DNA of 64,000 bases from CAWIHS01 sp963836005 (GCA_963836005.1 CAWIHS010000004.1:186001-250000); one strand, 5' to 3'. Positions 53,620 through 62,862 are shown, numbered from the stretch's first letter. A program made the numbers and translations. The notes: generated by a model not told the origin, from the letters alone.

Positions 53620-55329
53620 ATGAGATGTTTAATTAAGAATATTTCCCACGTTTTGAGTTTGTTGATAGTGGTATCCGTCCTGTCAGTTCCTGCCATTGCC
53701 GCCGACAAACCCAATATTCTTTTCATCATGGGCGATGACATCGGCATCATGAACGTGGGTGCCTACCATCAGGGTCTCATGGTCGGGGAGACGCCCAACA
53801 TCGACCGCCTCGCGAATGAAGGCGCGAGGTTTATGACCTATTATGCCGAGCAGAGCTGCACGGCCGGCCGCACCGCCTTCTCCACCGGCATGCATCCGTT
53901 GCGGGCGGGCATGGTCATGCCGCAGCTTCCGGGTGCCAGCAGTTCGCTGTTGCCGGGCACGCCCGCGCTGGCAAAATTCCTGCTGGATCTCGGCTACAAC
54001 ACCGGCGAATTCGGCAAGAACCACCTCGGCGATAAATCGGCGTCGCTGCCAACGGCACACGGCTTCCAGGAGTTCTGGGGCTACCTGTATCACCTCGACG
54101 CCATGCAGGGGGTGAGCTTCCCCGACATCAACAAGTCGCCGACCGATCAGAGCATTGTTCCGCCCTGTAAGAATACCCCGGTTAAGGGTCTCCCAGAGGT
54201 CGCCGGTGCCGTGGATCCGATGACCACGCTCTGTATGACCCCGCCACGGCCGGTCCTCCACTGTACTTCTTCGGACGGCACTGAGCAGAACCAGAGCTGC
54301 AAGGACGAAGGGCCGTTGACGCTGGAACGTTCGAAGACCGTGGACGAGGAGATATCCGCCAAGGTCATCGACTACCTCGACCGCAACGACCCCGAGAAAA
54401 CCGGCAAGCCGTTTTTCGTCTGGTATAACCCGGCGCGCATGCACGTCACCACCATGCTCTCGGACGAGTATCTGGATACGCTGGGCGAGAAAGGCGGTAA
54501 GGACTGGGGCATCAACGAAGCCGGCATGAAGCAGATGGACGACAACATCGGCTATGTGCTGAAAAAGCTCGAGGACATGGGCGAGCTCGACAACACCATC
54601 GTCGTCTTTACCACCGACAACGGCGCTGAGGGGATCACCTACCCGGACGGCGGGATCACGCCCTTCAGGGGCGGCAAGCTCACCACCTGGGAAGGTGGTA
54701 TGCGGGCTCCGATGGTCATTCGCTGGCCGGGGCACGTCAAGGCTGGAACGAATCCGGACCAGATATTTTCCTCTCTGGACTGGGTGCCAACGCTGGTCAA
54801 TATCGCCGGCGGGCCTAAGGGTGATGGCCTGAAGAAGCAGATTGAGGCCGGCAAGTACCCCGGCATCGTCAAGACCACGCTCGACGGTGTCGACCAGCGG
54901 GACTATCTTGAGGGCAAGGCAGATTCGGCACGCGACACGTTCTTCTACTACACCGGTGCACAGCCTTCGGCGGTGCGGCACAAGAACTGGAAGTTTTACT
55001 ACACGATGGTTTCTTCCAATGCGCAGGATGCGTTCAGCAACCCGGTGACTTATCACTGGACCCAGGTCAACAACCTCAAGCGCGATCCCTTCGAGAGGTC
55101 GGTCGCGACGGTTGATGGTACCCTCATGGGCTACGGTGGCGCACTGGCTGCGCCGAGCACCGCGTTCATCTATGACTGGAACCTGCTGCCGATTGGGCAG
55201 CTGCTGTGGCTGAAGGAACTCGAGACATACAGGAACTTCCCGTCACTGCAGACTCCGGCAAGCTACAACCTGGATAACGTAATCAAGGCGATGCAGGATG
55301 CATCACACATCAGCCACGCGGGTCACTAA
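53620..55329 (+). CDS. Arylsulfatase, exported (FGly type)
   Basis: A 569-residue sulfatase of the alkaline-phosphatase fold. Signal peptide MRCLIKNISHVLSLLIVVSV is cleaved after AIA. DKPNILFIMGDDIGIMN (Asp39, Asp40) binds Ca, and CTAGRTAFSTG (Cys80) fits C-x-A-x-R, the site converted to formylglycine. TTDNGAEGITYPDGG and KLTTWEGGMRAPMVIRWPGH are later signatures. The gene is much richer in G and C at third positions than its neighbours, and the change begins just after the signal peptide region, which points to horizontal transfer. GGAGG precedes the ATG. No maturase gene is in the window. Confidence 0.93.
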   Translation: MRCLIKNISHVLSLLIVVSVLSVPAIAADKPNILFIMGDDIGIMNVGAYHQGLMVGETPNIDRLANEGARFMTYYAEQSCTAGRTAFSTGMHPLRAGMVMPQLPGASSSLLPGTPALAKFLLDLGYNTGEFGKNHLGDKSASLPTAHGFQEFWGYLYHLDAMQGVSFPDINKSPTDQSIVPPCKNTPVKGLPEVAGAVDPMTTLCMTPPRPVLHCTSSDGTEQNQSCKDEGPLTLERSKTVDEEISAKVIDYLDRNDPEKTGKPFFVWYNPARMHVTTMLSDEYLDTLGEKGGKDWGINEAGMKQMDDNIGYVLKKLEDMGELDNTIVVFTTDNGAEGITYPDGGITPFRGGKLTTWEGGMRAPMVIRWPGHVKAGTNPDQIFSSLDWVPTLVNIAGGPKGDGLKKQIEAGKYPGIVKTTLDGVDQRDYLEGKADSARDTFFYYTGAQPSAVRHKNWKFYYTMVSSNAQDAFSNPVTYHWTQVNNLKRDPFERSVATVDGTLMGYGGALAAPSTAFIYDWNLLPIGQLLWLKELETYRNFPSLQTPASYNLDNVIKAMQDASHISHAGH

Positions 55330-55366
55330 CCAATCCGTTAAAGGATGTAATTTAGCAGTAATACAG

Positions 55367-55398
55367 CGGGCGGCCTGAAAGGGTCGCCCGTTTTTTTT
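55367..55398 (+). terminator. Rho-independent terminator after the arylsulfatase
   Basis: CGGGCGGCC, a TGAAA loop, and GGGTCGCCCG form a GC-rich stem followed by eight T. It lies 37 bases after the stop codon. Confidence 0.9.
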
Positions 55399-55479
55399 CA
55401 ATATGAGGACTTGAAGTAAGAAAGCTAATAGTTCCTTCGCATGCGCAATTTTCACCCGTGCAATTGCGCCGTAAACCCT

Positions 55480-55800
55480 TCTTTTCCTGATTTTGCCGGT
55501 GCCCGCGCAAGCTGATCCGTTGCCTTCGTGGAACTATGGTGAGGTAAAGATTGTACCGGCAGCGAAATGGGACATTTATCCAACGTCGATGGTGCACAAC
55601 TGAATTTATTCATCAATCTCGGGACCAATTATTACCGGTCTGGTACGGAATTCGCGCCCGACCCTGGCCCTGCATAGTACTCCTACTTCTTCAATACCGG
55701 CTCCTGGAGTAATCAGAACACTGGTTTTAAGAGATCCCGGCTCCGTGTGATGGCCTGCTCGACGGCGATGTCGCCGCTAAACCGGGGCGTTGAAGCTGTA
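55480..55800. pseudogene. GC-rich degenerate coding remnants downstream of the arylsulfatase
   Basis: GC-rich like the arylsulfatase. Readable pieces are WNYGEVKIVPAAKWDIYPTS and, in another frame, LFINLGTNYYRSGTEFAPDP followed after a stop by YSYFFNTGSWSNQNTGF. They look like fragments of one or more secreted proteins, broken by stops and frameshifts; I cannot name the family. They probably entered with the arylsulfatase. Confidence 0.4.
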
Positions 55801-55839
55801 GAAAAACCTTCTTAAATGTCACGACTTTTAGAAAAATTT

Positions 55840-55872
55840 AGCCCCTTCCCAATTTCCTGGGTTGGGGCTTTC
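55840..55872 (+). terminator. Terminator-like hairpin
   Basis: AGCCCC, CCA and their partners TGG and GGGGCT pair with small bulges, followed by a short T-run (TTTCC). It closes the GC-rich segment. Confidence 0.65.
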
Positions 55873-56440
55873 CTATAAGTATTGTTTCATTACTTTCTTA
55901 GAAATCCTTAAGAATTATCAGATGTTCTCTCTCAACATAGAACGCGAATAGAGTCTTTTCCTTTAAGGTTAAGCAATAGAGAGCAACTAAATGACTGTAC
56001 TGCATATGATTTTATAAGTTCCAATTGCCCGGTTAGTGCTGAAAGCGGCATATTGAAACATTGTGCTTAATGGAAATTTAATTACATAGATTGGCTTCCA
56101 TAATTTTGCTCTTGAACGGCAGGTATTGCTGAACAGCAGGTATTGCATACAGCCAGAAAACTGCTGTTTAAATGGCAGCTTTTTCATGTTGAGCGTTAGC
56201 CTCGGATAAATGCCGAATAGCTGTTGTGGGATCAGCCTGTGTGAAGACTAAAAGTTTAAAACTCTTATTGGGACAGTGCTACACTAGGGTAGCTATAATG
56301 CTTGTTATAGCTTACTTGTTTTCCACAAAAGACTTTTATTTGAATGATAAATGGAAAATTCTACCACTCAATTTTTTAAATCAGAGTTTTCACACAGGCT
56401 CGGACGGGAGCAGTAATTTTCATCCTGTTTCAAATTTAAA
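55873..56440. other. Gap without recognisable gene
   Basis: AT-rich, no supported coding frame. A direct repeat GGCAGGTATTGCTGAACAGC / GCAGGTATTGC at 56118-56150 is local and short. Confidence 0.4.
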
Positions 56441-56498
56441 CAGGAGCAGTGGGGGTCGGACCAGCACAACACGTTGATTTCTATGCAATCTTTCTCGA

Positions 56499-57030
56499 TT
56501 AATCTCTGTTATTTCCCCTTAAACAGACCATTTTGCCCATAAAATCAGCCTTGTAAGTTGCTGGGGGTTCTTTAAGTACATGACCGCCTTCGGTTTCAAC
56601 TGACTCGCGGTGCATTCCATGCACACCTAATCCTGCCTTTATCTCATCGACAAACTCAGAGCCACCTATAGCAAGACTTTCTGGCCATTCGCCATTTCGA
56701 ATGTGTTGTCCGGATTGTAAACTCGCTTCAACCCATTGCCGACAGGCCTGGCGAAGTTGAATGGGATCCCTGAAACCAAATACGTCCCGCAATCAGCTGC
56801 ATGCTCTTAGCGATCTCCCCGTCCCCACGATCTTTCACCAGCAGATGTATGTGATTGGATATCACCCTGTAATTCAGAACACAAAGGTTGTATCACTTTT
56901 TGGCTTCAAAAAGCCAGTATCGCCAACACCGACGATCACGTGCAAACTTGAGTAGAAATTCTTTCTTGTGACAACAGTGCGTGATGTGCCAAACATAATT
57001 TAACATAAAATATCGGTTGGCTCTTGGCAT
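56499..57030 (-). pseudogene. REP-associated tyrosine transposase (Y1/HUH type), internally deleted
   Basis: From ATG 57030 the frame reads MPRANRYFMLNYVWHITHCC and HKKEFLLKFARDRRCWRYWL, then a TGA, then LNYRVISNHIHLLVKDRGDG with the H-I-H metal motif, and KSMQLIAGR. It then jumps to the C-terminal part (DPIQLRQACRQWVEASLQSG, then IGGSEFVDEIKAGLG), losing about the middle third, including the catalytic tyrosine region. RAYT proteins mobilise REP palindromes; this one must be inactive. Confidence 0.85.
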
Positions 57031-57051
57031 AGCACTTTCTCCTTTACCCGA

Positions 57052-57334
57052 TTAACCTGAAAGTGCGGCCACAAACATCTGAAAATTATCGTTGATTCTG
57101 GTATCTAAAGAATCACCAATGTCGGGCAAAATTTCTTCAAAAAACTCATCAATTTTCTGTCGAAAATCTTTAGCACTATGAAAGCATCGATGCTTGGGCT
57201 ATCTAAACTAATTGCCATCCTTCTGCTCTTAGCAGGATAGCTTTAATTCAATCACTTTCACGGCTATCCCGTGCATGTTTATGCCGCGACTCTAATTCTG
57301 TTTTTGGCTCCGCTGTTAAATTGATTTTACTCAT
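57052..57334 (-). pseudogene. IS630-family transposase, internally deleted
   Basis: From ATG 57334: MSKINLTAEPKTELESRHKH and ARDSRESD, then a TGA in frame and IKAILLRAEGWQLV, the classic IS630 N terminus. The next recognisable part is the extreme C terminus, HSAKDFRQKIDEFFEEILPD and RINDNFQMFVAALSG. The DDE catalytic core between is deleted. It directly abuts the RAYT remnant. Confidence 0.85.
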
Positions 57335-57497
57335 TGCTGAAGTCTGATCTTCTCTAATGAAAAAATCAAGCACTTTCAAAGATCATGGGTATTAAAGTAT
57401 TAATTTTGTCCTTAAAAATACCATTATAAGCGTTATTCTATCATCGTTTTAGATTATATTGCTTTTTTTTTCAGTGAGTTACTCAGATCCGACCCCA

Positions 57498-57799
57498 GTG
57501 ATATCATTGATATACAAAATATCTTAAAGTTAGGAATGTAGTATTTCTTCCAGTATTTTTTACATGAATTCTATCCAGAAACCGATGTTCATAATAAGTT
57601 GCGTGTTATCCAGAAAGGAATTGAGAGCTGAAAATATCTTTATTGAGCTAGAATCAGAATTGAGGCATAATTAAACGAAAACTAGTCAATTACTTGTTGG
57701 GTAGACTGAGCGAGGTGTGTTCCTCCTCCCCAAGTCCGACGACCTCCGCGAGGCTTTCGCTTAGGTTATATAGTCTCACTAAATAATAACAATACATTT
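57498..57799. other. Gap before the hydrolase pseudogene
   Basis: There is no coding frame. A GC-rich structured patch at about 57699-57770 contains GCGAGG and CCTCCGCGAGG segments able to pair; its nature is unclear. Confidence 0.4.
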
Positions 57800-58464
57800 T
57801 TGTTACCAGATAAAAGGCCATTAGGGTACGCGGAATACGGTGTGGGTAACGGTTTACCAGTATTCATTTTTCATGGAAATCCTGGTTCAAGATTATCTTG
57901 GGGTTATTTTCCAGACTGTCTTTTTATAGGTGAAATTCGAATTATCGCTCCTGATAGACCTGGTTATGGGCTATCTGATTTCAAAGAAAATGCATTAGAA
58001 AGTTGGCCAGATGATATATGTAAACTCGCCGACCATCTGGGAATTGAAAAATTTTCTGTCTTAGGTGTTTCTGGTGGTGGCCCTTATGCTTTGGCTTGCG
58101 CTTGGAAAATTCCTGATCGCCTTTATTCAGTGGGATTACTTGGCAGTGTGGGACCCAATAAGCCTGAAGCTGTAAAAGGTGTCATCAAGTCACTTCGTGT
58201 CCTATGGAAAGTGGCCAAACCGTTTTTTTGGCTAGTTAAGTTGCAAATGAGGTTTATGGAAATGGTCGCAAAAAAAAATCCTGAAAAATTAATGAAGCAA
58301 CTTAGAGATCTCGAGCTCTCAGACCAAGATAAAGAAGTTTTCGATAAACCTGAAATTCAAAGAATATTCATTCACGATTTTCCAGAAGCCTACCGACAGA
58401 ATGGAATTGGTTCTGCTTATGATGCGACAATTCCCGGTATTTGGCCAACAAAATACCAAATTGT

Positions 58465-58720
58465 GTAACTACTCAGCAAATCAAGCCGCAGGAAGGCTAA
58501 CCATCAAAAAGTTACAAACATATAAAATTCAAAGACTTATATTTTTGAAACTTAGAAGCGTATTTTGATTATTGTTGCAAGTTATTGATACCAGGTGTTT
58601 GTGGAAGAAGCTTATATAGCCAGGGATGGCTATATAGAGCCTACATGGATGTATTAACGGCGTCTTCTGTAACAAATTCCTGGTATCAATGACGTTTTAG
58701 AAATTACGCTGAGTAGTTAC
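58465..58720. mobile_element. Miniature element group 2 tip type, 256 bp, carrying a group-1 core
   Basis: Ends GTAACTACTCAGC and GCTGAGTAGTTAC are perfect inverted repeats, flanked by an 8-bp duplication CAAATTGT (58457-58464, 58721-58728). Inside lies a second inverted-repeat unit (58584-58690). The element interrupts the hydrolase gene between PNC and KAKF codons. A lone matching tip occurs at 61986. Confidence 0.85.
58584..58690. repeat. Group-1 core with alternative tips, nested in the 256-bp element
   Basis: Tips ATTGATACCAGG and CCTGGTATCAAT are inverted repeats. Between them, GTGTTTGTGGAAGAAG, a TATAGCC...GGCTATA hairpin, GCCTACATGGATGTATTAACG and GCGTCTTCTG correspond base for base, with substitutions, to the reverse complement of the 43766-43918 core. 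No target duplication is evident. Confidence 0.75.
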
Positions 58721-58907
58721 CAAATTGTAAGGCTAAATTTATTCCCGATAGAGGGCACTTGCGGGCAATGGAAAACATGAGTCAGGTATTGTCAGATTTG
58801 GTTGCAGATAAAAATAAAAGTCTTAATGATGCAAAACAAGCCTATCCAGAACGCGCAAACAACTCGAGCCTGTTAGCTCAAACATTAAGTGGGTTAAAAC
58901 TAGCGAG

Positions 58908-59378
58908 ATGAATATTTTTATATTAGATAAAGATATAGAAAAATGCGCACAGTATCACTGTGACCAACACGTAGTAAAAATGATACTTGAGAGCGCACAG
59001 ATGTTATGCACAGCATTAAATAAAAAAGGATATACGACGCCGTATAAATCTACTCACGTAAAACACCCTTGCGTTCTCTGGGTAGAAGAATCTTATGAGA
59101 ATTTTACATGGCTAAAAATTCTTGCTTTCGCGTTAAATACAGAATATCGGTTCAGATTTGAAAAGGATACCGATCATAAATCAATTTCTGTCATCAATGA
59201 GATTTCAAGCTTCGACTACGATAATCGAGGGCTTACTGAGTTCGCTCAAGCAATGCCAGATAAATATAAGATTGCGCGAGATGCTGTTAAAGCATACCGG
59301 CAGTTTTACGTGGGAGAAAAGATGAAGTTTGCTAAATGGACCAAAAGAAGCGTTCCCGAATGGGCACTAGAATCTTAA
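58908..59378 (+). CDS. Conserved hypothetical protein, phage type (possible integron cassette gene)
   Basis: A 156-residue protein starting MNIFILDKDIEKCAQYHCDQ then HVVKMILESAQMLCTALNKK. I recall this pattern from phage and environmental hypothetical proteins without assigned function. It is compact, with many aromatic and charged residues (SYENFTWLKILAFALNTEYR and KFAKWTKRSVPEWALES), no signal peptide and no membrane helix. The attC-like site begins about 50 bases after its stop, so gene plus site look like an integron cassette. Its start overlaps the broken hydrolase frame. Confidence 0.7.
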   Translation: MNIFILDKDIEKCAQYHCDQHVVKMILESAQMLCTALNKKGYTTPYKSTHVKHPCVLWVEESYENFTWLKILAFALNTEYRFRFEKDTDHKSISVINEISSFDYDNRGLTEFAQAMPDKYKIARDAVKAYRQFYVGEKMKFAKWTKRSVPEWALES

Positions 59379-59428
59379 TAGATGCCAAAGCGCACCTGAC
59401 AAGGCGCCCCAGCGGAAGCATGAACAAC

Positions 59429-59516
59429 AGCTAACAAAGCAAATGCACTCAGACAAAATAAAGCCGCTCCTCTTTGCTCTGCAACTTTATTTTCCGGTGA
59501 TTTGAGGCGTTATGTG
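59429..59516 (+). other. Candidate integron attC recombination site
   Basis: CTAACAAAGC (59431) and GGCGTTATG (59506-59514) supply the TAAC/GTTA R-boxes. Inward, CAAATGCAC faces GTGATTTG, which pairs except for one extra G, the extrahelical base typical of attC; unpaired spacers follow on both arms; then AAAATAAAG and CTTTATTTT form a perfect 9-bp stem with a 21-base loop. Size (about 86 bp), order and bulge fit the attC design. No integron integrase or second clear attC is in the window. Confidence 0.65.
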
Positions 59517-59654
59517 GCAAGTAATCAGAATGCTCCAGTAATTTGAAACAGTCGCAAAGCAGACGCTTATAACCTGATGATGAGGGTCTGCTGATGATGA
59601 GGGTCTGCTTCGACTTAGGATTCTTTGGCCTCTGTCACCGCACAAATTTGCTTC

Positions 59655-60004
59655 TCAGTACTCACTCAAAGAACAGACAGATGTCAGATAATCTTTATAG
59701 GGATCGAGCTGTTTCTCTCGACTGCGATCAGCGAGATAAGCGGTGATCTCATCTTCGTTCATCGATAGATATTTGTTGGCCGTGCGGCGTGAGATATCTA
59801 ATTGTTCAGCGATTTTACGGCGGCTCAGGCCGTTACCATTATCAAACAGGCTTTTTATTTTATGGATCATGTTCCAGTCCTTCATTGAACTCCCGCACCT
59901 TGTTGTTAGCAAGGCGGGGAGTGTACATGTTTTAACCAATAACCTTAATCCTGGGTGGATCACTTTTATTGGCCAAGACTGGATTAGTTTAACTGGCCAT
60001 TAAC
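59655..60004 (-). mobile_element. IS21-family element fragment (terminal repeats plus istA N terminus)
   Basis: At 59959-60004, TGGATCACTTTTATTGGCCA and TGGATTAGTTTAACTGGCCA are the tandem terminal repeats typical of IS21 ends, finishing ATTAAC. On the minus strand the IstA start follows: MIHKIKSLFDNGNGLSRRKI with AEQLDISRRTANKYL, a helix-turn-helix, to about DPYKDYL at 59655. The rest of istA and istB are missing. The insertion boundary coincides with the end of the PEP-CTERM gene. Confidence 0.8.
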
Positions 60005-60463
60005 AACTGAAAAAAAACATCAAACCAAGAGCTAAAACGAATAGCGACAAGGTTGCAGGAGTGGGAACTGGCGTTGCAGCAAAGAATTGGGCGCGACTAA
60101 AATTCTCTCTATCAAAGATTGTATCTTTTGTCGCAAAGAGTGTGATTGCGCCGAAACTCCCACCATCAACATAAGCAAATGAAGCAGTAATCTCATTCGA
60201 AGTAGATGTCGTCTTGTCAACTGTCAGAGCAATTTGATCGTGCATTGATTCCAATGCAATTTCTTCGATCACTGACATAATTCCTGCCGGAAAATCAAAA
60301 CGGACAAACTGGATCATCAGATCATTGAAGAGCGTTAGCGATACCAACATTCCCAGGTTATTGTTACCAGGAATATCACCAGTACCGTCTATCAGCATAA
60401 TCCCATAGTGCTGACGTTGTACACTTGGCTCGATCAGGTCAAACAGACCATTATTTCGGATTG
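60000..60463 (-). pseudogene. PEP-CTERM-type exported protein fragment, truncated by IS21
   Basis: The open frame reads from about 60463 without a start (NNGLFDLIEPSVQRQHYGIM onward) to a C-terminal TPVPTPATLSLFVLALGLMF. That end has the P-x-P motif (E replaced by T) plus a membrane helix, as in PEP-CTERM sorting tails, but the basic anchor residues are replaced by SC and a stop from the IS21 end. The middle has ITASFAYVDGGSFGAITLFA. The N-terminal part, with the signal peptide, is also missing. PEP-CTERM proteins are processed by exosortase; none is seen here. Confidence 0.7.
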
Positions 60464-60484
60464 ATTAGTTTACAAAATTGAGAA

Positions 60485-61726
60485 TTAAATAAAAACAGGT
60501 AAGATAATGATCAACAGGGCCGCCAGCATGCTGGTTACAGGCAATGTAATCAACCAGGCAACGATGATTCGCTTGACTGTCTGCACACTGATTGATTGTA
60601 TACCGCTGGCAATACCAACACCAATAAGAGCACCCACCAGTGTGTGAGTGGTAGAAACAGGCAAACCAAGCTGGGTGGAAGTGACAACGGTACCTGATGC
60701 TGCTAAAGAAGCACAGAACGCTTTGCTTGGAGTCAGCGTTGTAATATGAGTCCCCACTGTTTTTACGACACGAAATCCAAGGGTAGCCATTCCGACGATG
60801 ATTCCAAGACTGCCAAGGAAATAATAGAAAACAGGTAGATTATAAATTTGCACGGCACTTGCTTCATTACTAATGGAATGAACAATTATCGACAAAGGGC
60901 TTATAAGGTTAGCGATATCATTGGCACCATGGGCAAATGCCATAGAACACCCGGTAATGATAGTCAAAGGAATAAAATACACTTCGATATCGGATGAACG
61001 ATTAATCTTTTGCGTGCTGATGTTAACGAACATCATGCCAGACCCGGCAATTGTTGAAAAAATAAGACATTCGGACAGGCCTAGTTCCAGGTTGATAGCC
61101 GGAAATAATTTGCAGATGATGATCAATCCAATAGCGAAGCCCGTTGCGAAGAAAAAAATCGGCATCCAGAATCGAGCACTTTCAACAGGCGATTTTCTCC
61201 GTTTAATCAAAAAGAATATTAAGCTCATCAACGCAAAAGAAAAAATAGCTCCCATTAAAGGAGAAATAAGCCAACTCGCAAAAATATCTGTCAATCTTTC
61301 CCAATTAATCGCATCAGTACCATAAACAAAAATGCTGGAGCCGACAATAGCACCGATGATAGAATGTGTCGTGGAAACAGGCCAGCCTTTAGCAGAAGCA
61401 AAAGTCAACCATAAAGAAGTCGCCAGTAAAGAAGCTAACATGGCATAAATTAATAGCTTATTTGAGCCAGAGACCTCTGATTCGGGAGGTATCTTAATAA
61501 TATCAAAACCCACTGTATCTGTGACATTAGAACCAAAAGTTAAGGCACCGGCAAGTTCGAATATAGCCGCTATAATAACAGCCTCTTTTAAGCCAAAGGC
61601 ACGCGCACCGACAGCTGGCCCCATAGAATTTGACAGGTCATTTGCGCCAATTCCCCAGGCCATGTAAAGCGTTAAGACTATAGCTAAAGGAAAAAAAAAT
61701 CCTTCATATCCGGTTAAAATTTCCAT
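60485..61726 (-). CDS. PiT-family inorganic phosphate transporter
   Basis: A 413-residue membrane protein of the Pho4/PiT family. The duplicated signature is clear: GIGANDLSNSMGPAVGARAF near residue 25 and AHGANDIANLISPLS near 265, each with the GANDxxN phosphate-transport motif. GWPVSTTHSIIGAIVGSSIF and GLPVSTTHTLVGALIGVGIA are the matching inverted halves. About ten membrane helices. The coupling ion (H or Na) is not clear. It has no regulator or phoU beside it. Length is typical for short bacterial PiT proteins. Confidence 0.93.
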   Translation of the reverse strand: MEILTGYEGFFFPLAIVLTLYMAWGIGANDLSNSMGPAVGARAFGLKEAVIIAAIFELAGALTFGSNVTDTVGFDIIKIPPESEVSGSNKLLIYAMLASLLATSLWLTFASAKGWPVSTTHSIIGAIVGSSIFVYGTDAINWERLTDIFASWLISPLMGAIFSFALMSLIFFLIKRRKSPVESARFWMPIFFFATGFAIGLIIICKLFPAINLELGLSECLIFSTIAGSGMMFVNISTQKINRSSDIEVYFIPLTIITGCSMAFAHGANDIANLISPLSIIVHSISNEASAVQIYNLPVFYYFLGSLGIIVGMATLGFRVVKTVGTHITTLTPSKAFCASLAASGTVVTSTQLGLPVSTTHTLVGALIGVGIASGIQSISVQTVKRIIVAWLITLPVTSMLAALLIIILPVFI

Positions 61727-62862
61727 TGACTCATCGACACTTTTTATTTTAATGAAAAATCAATTATATTATCGTTGGACAAAATAACACCTAGGTGTTT
61801 CAGGCAGACGGCATAACTACATTATGGCATTAATATCACAGATTAACAGGTTATTGTTAATCAATGCTACATAAGTTCCAATTCACTATAAAGCAGGCAT
61901 CGAATTAATTTATTATAATATTAATTAACTATTAGACAGATCATATCGTAGATTATTAATACACCGGTATTAAAGAGAAATAATTGTAACTACTCAGCAA
62001 ACCAGACGGGTGTGATAAGGATAGGAAATTCAATAGTATTTTTCAATCTATAAATCAAAAATTGTGATGTTTCTGATGTTTCGCCTAAAGCATCTACTCT
62101 TGGTGAATCTGGTGATTTGTGGCAGAGAATTCAGAAAAAATGATTCGAAAGTCCGAAACACCCGTTTTAGCTGAATTTACCCAGTGTTTGGAACCCGTTT
62201 GGACAAGTTTGGACAATAAGGCTCCTACTCGCAATTTTTGGATTTTGCAGTATAGTCAGAAAATTGTTGTTGTGTTATTCGTTCTCACCAGGAAACACAT
62301 TGATTGAATTCATATTCGGGAATAGACGCTCCATTCTCAGCAGCAGGCATATCCTGGTTGTAACCGTCCCAGCCCGGTGGTCCTCGTACCTGAATCTGGA
62401 ATATTTCACCGATTGTAAAATAGCCGCTTTCCAACATTCAGCCTGAGGAAATAAAAATCATCCAATCGCTGCTTAGTACAAAAAGCGACTTAGTTAAGAA
62501 CTAATCAATATTAAAATTTCAAATCGTAATCCATATTTTCCTGACTCATGAAATTGCCGCTTCACGCCCTTAGCGACACAGATAAGAGAATGCTAATTTT
62601 CCGCTAAGGGACGCTGGGCGTTAGTTATTTAAAAATGCTGAATGGCAGAAAAGGGACGAGTACGGACATTTGTATTAAAGATTTTTTAATTTCACCTGTG
62701 AACTGGTCTTGATGACCTATTCCAGCCATTGGGGTAAATCCACATTTTTAAGATGAATTCCCCAAAGCGACCTTCATGATCATCAAAACTGTTAAAAATA
62801 CTTACGAAATCACGAAAAGTGTTTTAATGCATGAATAATGACAGTATTATAACTGATGATAG
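61727..62862. other. Long gap without a convincing gene
   Basis: Over 1.1 kb with dense stops. The only structures I can support are a lone GTAACTACTCAGCAAA tip at 61986-62001 and a hairpin CCCTTAGCG/CGCTAAGGG at 62567-62610. Short open frames (for example 62119-62307) have no protein-like features. The divergent position of the PiT gene implies its promoter lies near 61730-61800. Confidence 0.5.
61986..62001. repeat. Lone group-2 element tip
   Basis: GTAACTACTCAGCAAA is identical to the left tip of the 256-bp element at 58465. No partner tip is found nearby, so it is a fragment or a solo end. Confidence 0.6.

Larger units (their letters stand above)
56451..57497. mobile_element. Decayed REP-associated transposase (RAYT) segment with inverted GGGGTCGGA ends
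   Basis: GGGGGTCGGA at 56451-56460 faces TCCGACCCCA at 57488-57497. GGGGTCGGA-type ends commonly flank environmental RAYT genes. Between them are the broken RAYT gene (56499-57030) and an internally deleted IS630 transposase (57052-57334). Confidence 0.6.
57800..58911 (+). pseudogene. Alpha/beta hydrolase, deleted internally and split by a miniature element
   Basis: The N-terminal part (TTG start, LPDKRPLGYAEYGVGNGLPV) has VFIFHGNPGS with the oxyanion loop, APDRPGYGLSD and GVSGGGPYALA with nucleophile Ser91. After GIGSAYD (about 58420) a frameshift/deletion occurs: another frame continues CDNSRYLANKIPNC, so the catalytic-Asp region is lost. Right after the PNC codons the 256-bp element 58465-58720 is inserted, and beyond it the chain resumes KAKFIPDRGHLRAMENMSQV with the catalytic His. 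So there are two independent lesions. The visible open frame of 222 codons ends at a TAA inside the element. Confidence 0.85.

Noticed and set aside
53683..55056. 457-residue open frame on the minus strand of the arylsulfatase
   Set aside because: It is antisense to a clear sulfatase and results from the GC-rich codon pattern; the translated sequence has no known motif.
57699..57770. GC-rich structured patch before the hydrolase, considered as attC, tRNA or intron end
   Set aside because: No TAAC box, no cloverleaf and no domain V-like sequence could be supported.
62119..62307. 62-codon open frame
   Set aside because: No ribosome site, no protein-like pattern, and it lies in a stop-rich gap.
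62565..62623. Possible second attC (hairpin with GGGCGTTAG end)
   Set aside because: The stem is perfect, but no upstream R-box or L-box with the required spacing was found.
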